Shown: positions 41,504 through 52,887, counted from the first letter of the stretch. The stretch is 64,000 nucleotides of DNA from Methylophilaceae bacterium (GCA_947379975.1 CANCPF010000001.1:75575-139574); one strand, 5' to 3'. Translations and numbers: made by a program. The notes: a model not told the origin generated them from the letters alone.

Positions 41504-42577
41504 TTAGGCGCTTAAAAAAGGATAATCTGTGTAGCCTTTTTCAGTGCCTCCGTAAAAGCTTTTAGAATCAGCTGCATTGAGTGGCGCATCAGTTCTAAAA
41601 CGCTCGACTAAATCTGGATTGGCAATAAACGGTACACCAAAAGCCACCACATCAGCATGACCGCTAGCAATCACAGCATTACCACGAACTTTATCGAAAC
41701 CCAAGTTAGCCATGTAAGCACCTTTAAATAGCTTGCGTAAGGCGTCAAAATCGAAGGTGTTTTCATTACCCGTCATGTCGCCCTCAATGGTATGTAAATA
41801 AGCGAGATTAAATTGATTAAGTTCGCTCGCAACATAGTTAAACAAAGCTTGCGGATTGCTATCATGCATATCATTGAAAGGATTCACTGGTGAAATACGA
41901 ACACCTACTTTGTCTGCACCAGCAACGGCGACTACCGCTTTGGTCACTTCCATTAATAAGCGTGCGCGATTTTCAAAACTACCACCATAATTATCGCTAC
42001 GTTTATTGCTACCGTCACGTAAAAACTGATCTATTAAATAGCCATTGGCGGCGTGGATTTCTACACCGTCAAAACCCGCCGCTAAAGCACACTGAGTGGC
42101 ATGCACGTAGTCTGCAACTAAGCCAGGCAACTCACTAGCATCTAATGCGCGCGGCTCGACGTAATCAACCAATCCTTGATAAGTAAAGGCCTTACCCGCT
42201 GGTTTAATCGCAGAAGGTGCAACCGGAAGTGCACCATTCGGCAATAATGTCGGATGTGAAATTCTGCCTACATGCCATAACTGAATGACAATCTTTCCGC
42301 CTTTGGCATGCACTGCATCGGTCACTTTTTTCCAACCAGCCACTTGCGCATCGCTATAAATACCGGGCAATGCAGGATAGCCATGAGCCATTGCAGAAAT
42401 TGGCGTTGCTTCAGTAATAATTAAGCCTGCCGTTGCACGTTGCTCATAATAAGTCACGTTCATGGCTTGCGGCACACCACTTTCAGTGACTCTATTTCTA
42501 GTTAATGGCGCCATCACCATACGATTTTTAAGGCTGATTGCGCCTAGATTGACAGGACTAAATAAATCAAATGCCAT
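41504..42577 (-). CDS. Old yellow enzyme-type NADH:flavin oxidoreductase (NemA-like)
   Basis: A 357-residue FMN TIM-barrel that reduces activated alkenes, N-ethylmaleimide-type electrophiles and nitro esters. MAFDLFSPVNLGAISLKNRM opens the protein. VIQLWHVGRISHP, the substrate-binding HAANGYLIDQFLRDG and SFENRARLLMEV are standard OYE motifs. I chose ATG 42577, which has GGAG upstream, over TTG 42589. It is divergent from a LysR gene, and with the nitroreductase forms a likely electrophile-detoxifying pair under that regulator. Confidence 0.9.
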   Translation of the reverse strand: MAFDLFSPVNLGAISLKNRMVMAPLTRNRVTESGVPQAMNVTYYEQRATAGLIITEATPISAMAHGYPALPGIYSDAQVAGWKKVTDAVHAKGGKIVIQLWHVGRISHPTLLPNGALPVAPSAIKPAGKAFTYQGLVDYVEPRALDASELPGLVADYVHATQCALAAGFDGVEIHAANGYLIDQFLRDGSNKRSDNYGGSFENRARLLMEVTKAVVAVAGADKVGVRISPVNPFNDMHDSNPQALFNYVASELNQFNLAYLHTIEGDMTGNENTFDFDALRKLFKGAYMANLGFDKVRGNAVIASGHADVVAFGVPFIANPDLVERFRTDAPLNAADSKSFYGGTEKGYTDYPFLSA

Positions 42578-42960
42578 ATATTTCTCCAAAAACTACAAAT
42601 TAAAATCTAAAATCAAAGATTGTGATGCTTTACTTAACAATCATTCTTGACCAATGCTATTTGCTGCTATTGACGATTATTATCCACAATAATTCATCAT
42701 TTTGTATTTATAAATTCAGTGAGTAATGCAAGAATCTTACAGATAGCGCCTATAGCATAACTCGGTATTCAACGCGTCTAATTTAAATTACTATAATATT
42801 CATCATAACAATGTTTATACTTATTCAATAAAGTTGAATTAAGCATAAGTCTAGTCTAGCGTTATTTTGTATAGATCATAGGCTGATTAAATAAATACTT
42901 ATAGCGAATAGTTTTGCAATAGTTATTCAAATATTTTGATGTAGAATTACACTCATAATT
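42578..42960. other. AT-rich divergent intergenic region
   Basis: These 383 bp separate the old yellow enzyme gene from the LysR gene. They are very AT-rich and no ORF or RNA gene was recognised. A 16-bp palindrome sits at the LysR end. Binding sites for the LysR regulator are expected here, but I could not single out a convincing T-N11-A box. Confidence 0.6.
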
Positions 42961-42966
42961 ATGAGT
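42951..42966. promoter_or_regulatory. 16-bp palindrome overlapping the lysR start codon
   Basis: ACTCATAATTATGAGT is a perfect palindrome centred on the ATG of the LysR gene at 42961. A TAGAAT (-10-like, 42942-42947) just upstream would give an almost leaderless mRNA. No ribosome binding site is visible. Autoregulation by the LysR protein is a reasonable inference. Confidence 0.5.
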
Positions 42967-43863
42967 ATAAAACTTTCATTAGATTCACTTGAAGTATTAG
43001 ATGCCATTGCACGCAAAGGCAGTTTTGCGGCAGCCGCAGAGTCACTGTTTCGCGTGCCTTCTGCCGTTACTTATACCGTAAGGAAGTTAGAAGAAGATCT
43101 TGGTGTATCGCTATTTAATCGAAGTGGACACAGAGCGGAGCTCACAGAAGCTGGCGCTGAATTACTACGTGAGGGCCGCAATTTACTCAATGCAGCCAGT
43201 GAACTGCAGTTTCGCGTTAAACGCATCGCCAGCGGCATAGAAACTGAGCTGACAATTGCTGTTAGCGACTTATTTAATATCTCCGCATTGCACACTATCC
43301 TTCATGAATTTTATGCACAAAATTTTGGCACTCGCATTAAAATACTCACTGAAGTGTATGGCGGAAATTGGGATGCCTTAATTTCAGGCCGCGCTGATAT
43401 TTCTTTAGGCGCACCTGGTGACGGCCCTCCGATGGTTGGTTACAGCATAAAGCCGATTGGCATACTAGAGTTTCATTTTGCCGTGGCCGCCCACCATCCT
43501 TTAGCAAAGTTAAGCGAACCGCTACAAAATCTAGACATCATGCAGTATCGTTCTATTTCTGGGGCAGATAGCTCACGAAACCTAGCGCCGCGCACTTCAG
43601 GTATATTATCGGGGCAAGACGTGCTAACAGTGCCGGATGTGCAAGCTAAATTACAAGCGCATATTGCAGGCTTAGGTGTAGGTTATTTACCAAAATCGCT
43701 CGCGGAGAAATATGCTGAAACTGGTCAGTTAGTGATTAAATTAGTTGCTGAACCTAAACCTGAAATTATGAGCTATTTAGCTTGGCGTAGCGAAGGTGGT
43801 AAGGCGCAAAAATGGCTATTAACACGGCTAGAGCAACTCTCATTAGATCAATTATTATGGTAA
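42961..43863 (+). CDS. LysR-family transcriptional regulator
   Basis: A 300-residue regulator. The winged helix (about 5-65) has LDSLEVLDAIARKGSFAAAA and PSAVTYTVRKLEEDLGVSLF. The periplasmic-binding-like effector domain follows (about 92-295). It is divergent from the old yellow enzyme/nitroreductase genes, which it probably controls, perhaps in response to electrophiles. Its start codon lies in a palindrome with no ribosome binding site. Confidence 0.9.
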   Translation: MSIKLSLDSLEVLDAIARKGSFAAAAESLFRVPSAVTYTVRKLEEDLGVSLFNRSGHRAELTEAGAELLREGRNLLNAASELQFRVKRIASGIETELTIAVSDLFNISALHTILHEFYAQNFGTRIKILTEVYGGNWDALISGRADISLGAPGDGPPMVGYSIKPIGILEFHFAVAAHHPLAKLSEPLQNLDIMQYRSISGADSSRNLAPRTSGILSGQDVLTVPDVQAKLQAHIAGLGVGYLPKSLAEKYAETGQLVIKLVAEPKPEIMSYLAWRSEGGKAQKWLLTRLEQLSLDQLLW

Positions 43864-43910
43864 TCACGCCTAATAATATACATACTCTTTTACTGCAAGG
43901 CACATAACTT

Positions 43911-44363
43911 ATGTCTCAAGACCAATTACCAGATGAATTTTTAAAGCTAACTAAAATTGCGATAAGAGCAATGCTATGGCTAAATGGCTTTGCACATATA
44001 GTCATTGGTTTAGCGCTAGCGGCCTCAGTCGTCATGTTTACCTGGTTGTTTTTTAAGGATGTGCAAGAAGCTGCTTACGCACACAATCTCGTACACGGTT
44101 TTTTACATGCACTAGGTACACTCATGTTGCTATGGTCTATTTCAGCATTAATTTCTGCAGAAATTCGTTATTTAAACGGCAGTAAATTAGTCGTCGAAAC
44201 GTTTATTGAAGTCGTTTTGGTTTTGTTTTTAAGAAAATTAATTGTGATGCCTGTGCAAGATGCCACACCAACTGTTGAAGAAATTAGTATGTGGGTAGGC
44301 GGAGCTTTTATGATGGGTTTACTCTATGTACTAATTCGCTGGAGTCAAAAACAGCCGCAGTAA
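43911..44363 (+). CDS. psiE: PsiE-family membrane protein
   Basis: A 150-residue inner-membrane protein with four helices (about 20-45, 60-85, 92-115, 125-145). The block ETFIEVVLVLFLRKLIVMPV and the charged-polar layout match the phosphate-starvation-inducible PsiE family, of unknown function. It starts 47 bp after lysR and may be co-transcribed with it. The link to phosphate is known only from family members elsewhere. Confidence 0.72.
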   Translation: MSQDQLPDEFLKLTKIAIRAMLWLNGFAHIVIGLALAASVVMFTWLFFKDVQEAAYAHNLVHGFLHALGTLMLLWSISALISAEIRYLNGSKLVVETFIEVVLVLFLRKLIVMPVQDATPTVEEISMWVGGAFMMGLLYVLIRWSQKQPQ

Positions 44364-44960
<597 letters not shown>

Positions 44961-44997
44961 CGAAGGGTTGGTGTAAAGGCCAGTCTTTTTTGTGGGC

Positions 44998-45056
44998 GTC
45001 TGCTTAGAAGTTACTTGATTTATAGGTCATCTGTCTGCATCGGGCCACAAGCAGAC
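44998..45056. repeat. Degenerate short intergenic element, copy 1
   Basis: GTCTGCTT (44998-45005) and AAGCAGAC (45049-45056) form perfect 8-bp inverted ends around a GATTTATAGGTC core. CGTCTGCTTAG at its left end recurs exactly at 63376-63386, and the core resembles 60679-60691. I read these as decayed copies of one short dispersed element. It lies in the 378-bp gap between tadA and the signalling island (44961-45338). Confidence 0.4.
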
Positions 45057-45113
45057 ATAGAGGTAATTAAGAAAAGTGCCGCAGATCATTCAGTTATTAG
45101 GTTACTTCTTTGA

Positions 45114-45233
45114 CTAACTCTTGATTTTAGCAATCTTTTCACGCCACTCATTAAGATATTAATCCTCAATCTCCAACTACAGTGCTAATGCATCTTCTTT
45201 GCCATGGTTATTTCAACGTAGTTTAATTAAAAA
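45114..45233 (-). pseudogene. Decayed C-terminal coding fragment
   Basis: Read on the minus strand, one frame gives a protein-like, strongly amphipathic sequence: FLIKLR, stop, NNHGKEDALAL, stop, LEIED, stop, YLNEWREKIAKIKS, stop. The three internal stops (TGA, TAG, TAA) are each one substitution from Trp, Glu/Gln and Glu/Gln codons. No gene covers this part of the 378-bp gap. The parent family is not recognised; chance remains possible. Confidence 0.3.
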
Positions 45234-45338
45234 ATATAGTCTAAAGACTTTACTCCTGAAGGCGCTTGGAATTTTTTGTGACAATTGTAAAATTAAACTA
45301 TTGATGCACTAATTACAGTCAAAAAAAGAGGGTGCTTA

Positions 45339-46496
45339 TCAGGCGCTATGAATATTCATCTGAAGCAATGAAAAATCATCCTCAAACGGACCTTCCGTTG
45401 CTTGAAGTTTTTTCATCGTTTCGAGAATGCTATCAATATGCGTAACCTTAACATCGGACAAGCTTTGCATTATCTCAGTATACTCATTTAGCGTGACCAT
45501 CTCTCCATTTGTCTTTTCTATCTCGTAGACCCCGTCACTATAAACAGTGAGTTGGTTGAATTTCTTTAGCGACAATGAGGCTTCTTTAAAGCTTGAGTCT
45601 TCCATAAAGCCAATGGCCATATTACCTGTCATCAATTCCAATAATTCCGTCTTATCTGCGCTATCCCCTGTCCTGATGAAAGCAGGTGGGTGGGCTGCAC
45701 TGGCATAAGTTAGTGTATGGTTACTGCGCTTATAAACGCCGTACCACATGGTAAAGAATTTATTGTTATGATCTTCCATTAAAAAGGCATTATTAATCGC
45801 GGCTAGGACGGAGGCAGGTTGCTTGAAATCTGCCGCTTTCAGTGACTGAGAACGTAGCGCATTAATAGCAGAAACCGACATTAAGGCCGATCCAACGCCG
45901 TGGCCACAAACATCCAGTAAGTAGATTGCAAGATGGTCTGAGTCCACCCAATGATAACCAAAGGCATCCCCACCTAGAGCAGTTGAAGGAATATGCTTCC
46001 ATCTTGTGACAATTTCCCCATCAAGCTCTGCAGGCAGCGCACTTAGAATATAGTCCGCAGCCTCATTAATTTCAGCTGCCAACATTTTCTGACTCAGCAA
46101 CAGTTCCTTCTTTTGTCGGTGCATGGTGATATGCGTATAAATTCTAGCGAGCGCAATCGGGGGGCTAACTGGCTTGGTTATATAGTCGACCGCTCCAAGT
46201 TTTAAGCCTTTTTCTTCATCTTCCGCCTCCGACATTGCGGTTAAGAAAATAATGGGGATCTCTCGCGTTTTTTCATCAGCCTTTAATCGCCGACAGACCT
46301 CATGCCCATCCATCTCGGGCATCATGATATCAAGTAGAATTAAATCGGGCGGATTATCTGAAAATGCAATCTTTAAGGCTTTCTCTCCCGAAGTGGCTGC
46401 CCGCACCTGATAATCATCCTGCAACAACCCCGTCATCAGCGTTAAATTGGCAGGGGTATCGTCCACAACTAAAATTGATGGTTTAGATTCAGACAT
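45339..46496 (-). CDS. Response regulator with SpoIIE/RsbU-type Ser/Thr phosphatase
   Basis: A 385-residue protein. An N-terminal receiver (about 7-125) has the phospho-acceptor D56 in LILLDIMMPEMDG and the conserved Lys in VDYITKPVSPP. A C-terminal PP2C-like SpoIIE domain (about 165-380) has GGDAFGYHW and LDVCGHGVGSALMS, the metal-binding aspartates. Such proteins dephosphorylate STAS anti-anti-sigma factors on cue from a kinase. Two STAS proteins and an RsbW-like kinase lie in the same island. It is 9 bp downstream of the hybrid kinase and is likely its target. Confidence 0.92.
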   Translation of the reverse strand: MSESKPSILVVDDTPANLTLMTGLLQDDYQVRAATSGEKALKIAFSDNPPDLILLDIMMPEMDGHEVCRRLKADEKTREIPIIFLTAMSEAEDEEKGLKLGAVDYITKPVSPPIALARIYTHITMHRQKKELLLSQKMLAAEINEAADYILSALPAELDGEIVTRWKHIPSTALGGDAFGYHWVDSDHLAIYLLDVCGHGVGSALMSVSAINALRSQSLKAADFKQPASVLAAINNAFLMEDHNNKFFTMWYGVYKRSNHTLTYASAAHPPAFIRTGDSADKTELLELMTGNMAIGFMEDSSFKEASLSLKKFNQLTVYSDGVYEIEKTNGEMVTLNEYTEIMQSLSDVKVTHIDSILETMKKLQATEGPFEDDFSLLQMNIHSA

Positions 46497-46505
46497 AGCT
46501 TTACC

Positions 46506-49500
46506 CTAACTTATCGCCAATGCAAGTGCTTTTTCAAAATCAAAATCAAGCAATGCTTCGGTCATATTATTAAAAATTACTTCAGTAAAATGGGCTTTAA
46601 AGTCTGTCTCATTTAGCTCTAAATAGATGCTTGCCTCAGTGTCATCATCCTTAAGGAGCGCGATAAACTTATCGAATACTTTTTTATCCATAAGCTTCTT
46701 AAGCACCTTACTCTCAGGTACTTTAGCCTCACTAGGGACGACTGGCAATGCACTAGATATAGCATCAACCATACTGATTTGGGCAGCAGCATAAGTTTCG
46801 AACTCGCGCATCATCTGATCACGGTCATAATTACTCTTCACCAACTTCTCTATGCTACCTGCCATCGATTGCAAGGCACTGGCGCCAATATTACCATTCA
46901 CGCCTTTGCAGGTATGTGCAACCCGCTCAGCGACTTCTTGATCATTCGCTACCAAGGCATTTCTAAGATCTGAAACGGCCGTATACCCAGTCTCAACATA
47001 CTTCTTCAACATATTGAGATAAAGGGGCATCTTACCCATGACGCGTTTTAGCCCTAACTTAATATCTAGCCCTGGGATTGCCTCCAATCTAGAGGCGTCA
47101 TTAACAACATCAACTACTTTCTTTTGAATTGCTTTTTTGTCTAGCAATGATGTTTTAGGCTGAATCCATTTAAGTAATGCGTTAAATAATTCATTCGGAT
47201 CAATCGGCTTCGCCACGTGATCATTCATGCCAGCATCAGCACACTTCTCTTTATCTTGATCCATGGCATTGGCAGTCATCGCCAAAATAGGGAGGTTTTT
47301 GAATTGATCAAGCTTTCTAATCTCTCTGGTAGCAGTTAATCCATCCATCACAGGCATTTGCATATCCATTAGGACAATGTCATATGTATGCTGACCAATC
47401 ATTTGAACAGCTTCCTGCCCGTTGTTAGCAATTTCAACCACAAAACCTTCGCTCTCCAGTAAACCTAATGCAACCTCTTGATTGAGCTCATTGTCTTCCA
47501 CGACCAAAATTTTGGACCCCACAATGGACTCTAACTTTTGTGCTAACTCAGGGACATCCTGACGACGCCCTTCAACATCATGTTTTTCGCCTAAAACTCT
47601 TAAAATGGAATCAAATAAAATGGATGCATTGACAGGCTTAATCAGGATTTCATCTAAGCCCGCAGCTTCAGCCTCAAGAATCACATCTTCTCGACCATAA
47701 GAGGTTACCATCACCATGTGAGGTTTGTTATCAAGATTAAGTTCGTTGATGGCTCTAGCTGCCTCAAACCCATTCATACCAGGCATCTGGTAATCTAAAA
47801 ATACAATTTCAAATGGCTTGTTACTAGAGGCCGCTTTTTTTACCTCTTCCACAGCCTCTGCGCCACCAGATACTTGCTCGACTACAAAGGTCATACTAGC
47901 CAATAAGTCATCAAGGACATTACGTGCGATTTCATTGTCATCGACCACCAAGACTTTTTTGCCACGGAGTTCAGCACTTGGGAGCAGTTTTCTGACCGCA
48001 CCTTTTGCTTTCCCTAAGTGCGCGGTAAACCAGAAAGTACTTCCTTTTCCAGGCTCACTATCGACACCCACTTCACCATTCATGAGGTTAGCTAATTGCT
48101 TGGCAATCGCCAAACCAAGGCCAGTACCGCCATATTTACGACTGGTTGAAGTGTCTGCCTGTTGGAATGATTGGAATAAACGGCCTTTTTGTTCTTCTGT
48201 TAAGCCAATCCCAGTATCTCTCACGCCAAAATGCACAAAGTAGTCATTTTCACTTTCTTTTAACACTTTAGCCGAGATGACAATCTCACCAACCTCAGTA
48301 AATTTGACCGCATTATTGGCGTAATTAATTAAAATCTGGCCTAACCTCAAGGAATCTCCATTTAAGACCGAGGGAATCGCGGTGTCAATATCAAACACCA
48401 TCTCCAGCCCTTTATTTGCAGCCTTTTCTGCGACTAAGTTGGCGACCGTATCAAACACCTTGGATACTTCAAAGTCTGTATGTTCGATGGTTAATTTGCC
48501 AGCCTCAATCTTAGAGAAATCCAAGATGTCGTTAATTATGCCGAGAAGATGCTGACCTGAGCCACTAATTTTTTTAATGTAATCCCGTTGCCGTGGGTTA
48601 AGGTCTGTTTTTAAAGCTAGATGAGACATCCCGATAATGGCGTTCATTGGTGTCCGAATTTCATGGCTCATATTTGACAGGAAATCTGACTTCATACGGG
48701 TCGCATCTTCAGCCTTATCCATAGCTTCCTGCATATCTGTTACATCAAAGAACCACCCCAAATAGCCATCTTGGCCATTAAATTTAACCGGAATATGAGA
48801 AGCAATAACCTGAACAGTCTCACCCGTAATTTTACGCATAGAAAAACGACGATTCAGGATACTTTGACCATTTGAAAGATTTTCTACAATCATTTTAAGA
48901 TCATTAGTGTCTGAATAGACTCTCGTCATATCAATAGAATCAATATCCTCAAGTGCGAAGCCAAACAGAGAGGCATAAGATTGATTTGCGAATAGATATC
49001 TATTTTCATGAGGATGCTTAATACGCAATGCTGCGGGGCTAGACTCCAATATATGCCTGAAGCTTTGCTCACTTTCTCTGATACGATCCTCAATTAGTTT
49101 ACGTTCTGTAATATCTCTAATTGAAACGCAAAGACAGGAACCACGGCCACTAATACTTGGGAGGATTGAAAGTGAGACTTCAATTGGAAAGCTTGTATTA
49201 TCTTTCCTGATTCCCAATGGATTAATCAAGGAGGCATCGTTAAGAAAGCTAAATCCAGAAGACCTTAAGTCCTCCGGCAATAAGTCATCTGCATGTAATC
49301 CAATAAGAGCTCCTTTTCCATAACCAAACTCCTCGTCCAGCATGGTATTACTCAAGATAATAATTCCAGAATCATCCAGCACCATCATCCCATCAGGGGC
49401 AGATTCAACAATGCCTCGGTACCAAGCTTCAGTCGTTTTCATCTCGACTTGCTGAGCCTCAAGTTCAACCGCCTGCTCTTCCATTCGCGCTGTTTGGATT

Positions 49501-50834
49501 TCCATCCGCTCAGCTTGCTTTTGAGCCTCCTCCAACAAAGTTTCAGTTTTAATCTTTCTCTCAAGCATTTCCATGCTAATTGCAAGTAGTGGAAATAAAT
49601 CATCTAATAATAATTGTTGGCGTGAATTAAATGGATCAAAACAAGCGAATTCAACTACGCCTAACACACGGTCATTTGAAATCACAGGCATAATATAAAG
49701 GTTTCTGGGTGAACCCTGCCCAAGGCCTGAAGAAATTTTTACGTACTCATATGGAGGGTTGGTAATAAATATTTGTTTTTTCTCTAAGGCGCTTTGACCA
49801 ATTAGGCCTTCCCCAATCAAAAATGACTCTTTAAGATTGCTTCCAGCATAACTGCCCAATAATCGAAGATGCTCTTCCTCAAGAATGTAAAACACTGCGC
49901 TGCCAAGATTAATTAATGGCGCCACTTTAGTGAAGAGTGTCTTAGATAAATCACTAAAACTATCCGTATGTTGAATAGCATTTACCACAATGCCTAAATT
50001 TGACTTCACCCAACTCTGCTCATCCATTTTTTGAGCGCTTAATTGAAGCACCCCAACAGAAACAGACATTTCACCAATTTCATTGGGATAATCGCTATAT
50101 GGTACAACTGTATCGAGTTTTCCATCCGCGATAGCCTTCACTGCGACTTGCAGTCGACTAGACGGCTTTCTAATCGAAAAACCTATAATTAATACACATA
50201 TTAAACTGAGTAATATACCGCCGAGAATAAATGCAATCGTAATCGCAATACTTTGATGATATAGAGTTAGCGCATTTTTAGAGGTATTACTGGCGGCAAG
50301 CTCACCCTGCTTAGCAATACCACCTAGTGCATCGTCAGCTGCCTGAAAGTTTTGAATAAACGCAGGGTTAGTTAAATAATTAATCACATCCCCATTACTG
50401 GATTTACCACTATTAATTAAGGCGATGACATTGTTGATGTCTTGGTTATATTGCGCAAAGTGCTCATCAAATGCTGAGAAACTTTTTGATCCTTCCTCAT
50501 GGAGAATGTTTTTTTTTGCTAAATCAACATGCTGACGAATCACGCCTCTAAACTTAAAAATATTTTGCTTTAATTTATCTCTATCTTCTTGGTGCTGCAC
50601 TAAGGCCATTTGCCTAATGGCCCGCGCAATATAAATTAGATTGATGTTTGCTTGTTTGATATTGGAAATGGCGAGCAATTGCTCGCCATTTTTTTTCGTC
50701 GATTCATTGAGTCTATATTGCGAATAGATGCCCTGCATGCCAGCTAACAGCAAGAACAAAATCACAACACCAAACCCTAAATTTAGCTTAGTACTTAATT
50801 TGAGTCTTTCGAGAATCACCAGTAACTTATTCAT
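46506..50834 (-). CDS. Hybrid sensor histidine kinase, GAF-PAS-PAS-HK-REC-REC-HPt
   Basis: A 1442-residue membrane kinase. Order: TM1 (about 17-38), periplasmic four-helix-bundle sensor (about 40-190), TM2 (about 197-220), HAMP, GAF-like (about 290-430), coiled coil rich in Glu/Gln/Met, two PAS domains (about 480-715), HisKA with [13 protein letters not shown], HATPase ([26 protein letters not shown]), two receivers ([22 protein letters not shown]), and an HPt domain with the phospho-His in [13 protein letters not shown]. Phosphate can pass from His through the receivers and HPt to the downstream REC-SpoIIE protein, 9 bp away. Signal unknown. Confidence 0.92.
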   Translation of the reverse strand: MNKLLVILERLKLSTKLNLGFGVVILFLLLAGMQGIYSQYRLNESTKKNGEQLLAISNIKQANINLIYIARAIRQMALVQHQEDRDKLKQNIFKFRGVIRQHVDLAKKNILHEEGSKSFSAFDEHFAQYNQDINNVIALINSGKSSNGDVINYLTNPAFIQNFQAADDALGGIAKQGELAASNTSKNALTLYHQSIAITIAFILGGILLSLICVLIIGFSIRKPSSRLQVAVKAIADGKLDTVVPYSDYPNEIGEMSVSVGVLQLSAQKMDEQSWVKSNLGIVVNAIQHTDSFSDLSKTLFTKVAPLINLGSAVFYILEEEHLRLLGSYAGSNLKESFLIGEGLIGQSALEKKQIFITNPPYEYVKISSGLGQGSPRNLYIMPVISNDRVLGVVEFACFDPFNSRQQLLLDDLFPLLAISMEMLERKIKTETLLEEAQKQAERMEIQTARMEEQAVELEAQQVEMKTTEAWYRGIVESAPDGMMVLDDSGIIILSNTMLDEEFGYGKGALIGLHADDLLPEDLRSSGFSFLNDASLINPLGIRKDNTSFPIEVSLSILPSISGRGSCLCVSIRDITERKLIEDRIRESEQSFRHILESSPAALRIKHPHENRYLFANQSYASLFGFALEDIDSIDMTRVYSDTNDLKMIVENLSNGQSILNRRFSMRKITGETVQVIASHIPVKFNGQDGYLGWFFDVTDMQEAMDKAEDATRMKSDFLSNMSHEIRTPMNAIIGMSHLALKTDLNPRQRDYIKKISGSGQHLLGIINDILDFSKIEAGKLTIEHTDFEVSKVFDTVANLVAEKAANKGLEMVFDIDTAIPSVLNGDSLRLGQILINYANNAVKFTEVGEIVISAKVLKESENDYFVHFGVRDTGIGLTEEQKGRLFQSFQQADTSTSRKYGGTGLGLAIAKQLANLMNGEVGVDSEPGKGSTFWFTAHLGKAKGAVRKLLPSAELRGKKVLVVDDNEIARNVLDDLLASMTFVVEQVSGGAEAVEEVKKAASSNKPFEIVFLDYQMPGMNGFEAARAINELNLDNKPHMVMVTSYGREDVILEAEAAGLDEILIKPVNASILFDSILRVLGEKHDVEGRRQDVPELAQKLESIVGSKILVVEDNELNQEVALGLLESEGFVVEIANNGQEAVQMIGQHTYDIVLMDMQMPVMDGLTATREIRKLDQFKNLPILAMTANAMDQDKEKCADAGMNDHVAKPIDPNELFNALLKWIQPKTSLLDKKAIQKKVVDVVNDASRLEAIPGLDIKLGLKRVMGKMPLYLNMLKKYVETGYTAVSDLRNALVANDQEVAERVAHTCKGVNGNIGASALQSMAGSIEKLVKSNYDRDQMMREFETYAAAQISMVDAISSALPVVPSEAKVPESKVLKKLMDKKVFDKFIALLKDDDTEASIYLELNETDFKAHFTEVIFNNMTEALLDFDFEKALALAIS

Positions 50835-50898
50835 GCAAACACTCCAAACACATTATCTTATTCGTGATATCCAAAGGGTAGTTTAATGATATCAAGTA

Positions 50899-52311
50899 CT
50901 ATCTTCGCATATACAAACGATGTGTCAAATCAACTTGTTTAAATTTAGTATGACTTGAGGGACTTAACGACTCTGACTGCCCTAAGAATAACAGGCCACC
51001 CGGCACCAAAGTTTGGTGGAATTCTCCAATCAATTGAGCCTGAAGAGGGCTTTTTAAATAAATCAGCAAATTACGACAACTCACTAAATCGATCGTCCCA
51101 GCTTGATCGCATCCAAAAACACTGGCTTGTTCAAATTCACATAGCGATTGAATGGCATCATTCACCACATAATGCTCACCTTCTTGCTTAAAGTATTTTT
51201 TTACTAGTTCTGGCTTCATCTCTTTGAAAGCCTTGCTTGAGTATATGCCTGAGCTTGCTTGCTTTAATGCAATCGGATTAAGGTCTGTTCCCTTTACTTT
51301 AATAGAAAACTCTCTACCTATCTTTAATTTAATTTCAGAAAGCACCATGGCTAATGTATACACCTCTTCTCCAGAAGCGCATCCTGCCACCCAGATACTC
51401 ACATGAGACTGTTCCTTTTTTTTATGCAACACTGTAAGCAACTGCTGAGCTAATACCTCAAATGATTCGGCATCACGAAAAAAAGAGGAAAAAGAAACTA
51501 GAAACAATTGCTGTATGTGAAAAATCTCCTCAAGATGTGCTTTAAGATAGATATAGTACGCGGCCAACCCATCGACTCGAATAGCCGCCATTCGCGCGTC
51601 TAGTCTTCTCCTCAAGGTTTCTGTTCTATAGCCGACAAAGTTAATCCCCGTTTTTTTAAACACGAGTTCTAAAATTGGTAATAGCTCATCTTTATCATTA
51701 GTCTGAATATAAGATTCAGAATTTATCTCCTGGGGTAAGCTAGGCGCACCTATGATTTTTTGTGCAATTGCTTCAGCTATATTTTGCGGACTTAAAATGA
51801 GATCCACAACACCAGCCTCAATGGCGGAACTTGGCATCCCATTGAAGATGGCAGCACTTGGATCCTGCGCAAAGGTCATCCCCTGAAATTTTTTAATGGC
51901 GCGACACCCAACTACCCCATCTGAACCAGTACCTGAAAGTACCACTCCAATAGCATAAGTTTGAAACGATTGCGCAAGTGATTGGAACAGGACATTCACT
52001 GAAGGAGTGGAAACATGTCCGTCGACTGGCGGTTGAAGATGAAGGCAGCCATTACTCACAATGCCATCGCTGCCAGCGGGAATCAGATAAATATGGTCAG
52101 ACTTGATTCTTTGCTCGTCCTTTGCGAGTACCACCTCTAAATGGGCATAACGACTCAGTAGCTTGTGCATGAGATCACTATGGCCATCATGAGCCATATG
52201 CTGAGCAATCACATAGGCTATATTGCCATTTGGTTTGATATGCGGCAACAAAGAAAAAAGGGCTTCTAGGCCGCCCGCTGATGCACCAATGCCTACAATA
52301 TATTGTGACAC
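50899..52311 (-). CDS. CheB-CheR fusion, compact, without receiver
   Basis: A 470-residue protein with a CheB methylesterase domain (about 1-185) and a CheR methyltransferase domain (about 210-470). The CheB catalytic triad is intact: S11 (GIGASAGG), H38 (AQHMAHDG) and D131 (GTGSDGVVG). The CheR half has RRRLDARMA, VSFSSFFRD and the SAM-binding VAGCASGEEVYTLAM. It has no receiver domain and lacks the PAS/kinase tail of large CheB-CheR hybrids. Start is GTG at 52311 with AGGG upstream. No chemoreceptor is nearby, but the adjacent kinase has a chemoreceptor-like sensor. It may modify the kinase or another partner. Confidence 0.88.
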   Translation of the reverse strand: MSQYIVGIGASAGGLEALFSLLPHIKPNGNIAYVIAQHMAHDGHSDLMHKLLSRYAHLEVVLAKDEQRIKSDHIYLIPAGSDGIVSNGCLHLQPPVDGHVSTPSVNVLFQSLAQSFQTYAIGVVLSGTGSDGVVGCRAIKKFQGMTFAQDPSAAIFNGMPSSAIEAGVVDLILSPQNIAEAIAQKIIGAPSLPQEINSESYIQTNDKDELLPILELVFKKTGINFVGYRTETLRRRLDARMAAIRVDGLAAYYIYLKAHLEEIFHIQQLFLVSFSSFFRDAESFEVLAQQLLTVLHKKKEQSHVSIWVAGCASGEEVYTLAMVLSEIKLKIGREFSIKVKGTDLNPIALKQASSGIYSSKAFKEMKPELVKKYFKQEGEHYVVNDAIQSLCEFEQASVFGCDQAGTIDLVSCRNLLIYLKSPLQAQLIGEFHQTLVPGGLLFLGQSESLSPSSHTKFKQVDLTHRLYMRR

Positions 52312-52431
52312 TTAAACCCTAGAAATTCAAAGCGACAAAAGTGGATTGCGAAAGTAAAGGGGGTAATTGAATAAGCATTTTAGATGGTCAAAAAAATGCT
52401 GTACCAATCATTTAAAACTAGCCTAAAAATA

Positions 52432-52770
52432 CTAACTAATTGCTTTTATAGCATTTTCAACGTTTAAATGAATTCCAAATAAAGCACCAAATCCACTAAT
52501 CATCATCACCTCATTCACTGCGGTATTAGTGGCACACAACGTTAACGCGCCACCTTGAGATTTTGCTTTTTTAGCCGCCATTAACATGACACGAAGTCCT
52601 TCAGAACTAATATAACTAAGCTCCTTACAATCTAGAACAATTTGAGAAAAATCCGATTGGTCGGGCGCATTAGTTTTCTCAGTAAAAGTTTTAGAAGTGA
52701 TTCCATCGAGACGCCCAATCAATTTAATCACTAACACATTATTTATTACTTCATTGTTAATTTCCAGCAT
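52432..52770 (-). CDS. STAS-domain anti-anti-sigma-like protein
   Basis: A 112-residue single STAS domain. It opens MLEINNEVINNVLVIKLIGR, continues with RLDGITS, and has the phosphorylation-site loop LSYISSEGLRVML (S55/S56). In such systems the unphosphorylated form binds an RsbW-like kinase and frees its partner, and a SpoIIE phosphatase resets it. The REC-SpoIIE protein and an RsbW-like ATPase are in the same island. It lies just upstream of cheB-cheR on the same strand. Confidence 0.9.
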   Translation of the reverse strand: MLEINNEVINNVLVIKLIGRLDGITSKTFTEKTNAPDQSDFSQIVLDCKELSYISSEGLRVMLMAAKKAKSQGGALTLCATNTAVNEVMMISGFGALFGIHLNVENAIKAIS

Positions 52771-52872
52771 CTTTAGAATTCCTATTTTATTTATTAGGTT
52801 ACAAATTAAAGTGAATATACATTAAAAAAATAATTAAATAAAATATTCCTAAATATATTGACTGATGGTGAC

Positions 52873-52887
52873 TTTAAGTTTGAAACC
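52873..52887 (+). promoter_or_regulatory. Shared upstream motif, copy 1 (ABC operon)
   Basis: TTTAAGTTTGAAACC differs by one base from 56492-56506, upstream of the next plus-strand operon. The preceding bases (TGATGGTGAC here, TGATGTTGAT there) are also alike. It lies about 40 bp before the ABC gene start, where a promoter is expected. The TGAAACC core resembles -35 elements of some alternative sigma factors, but I cannot name one. Confidence 0.4.
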
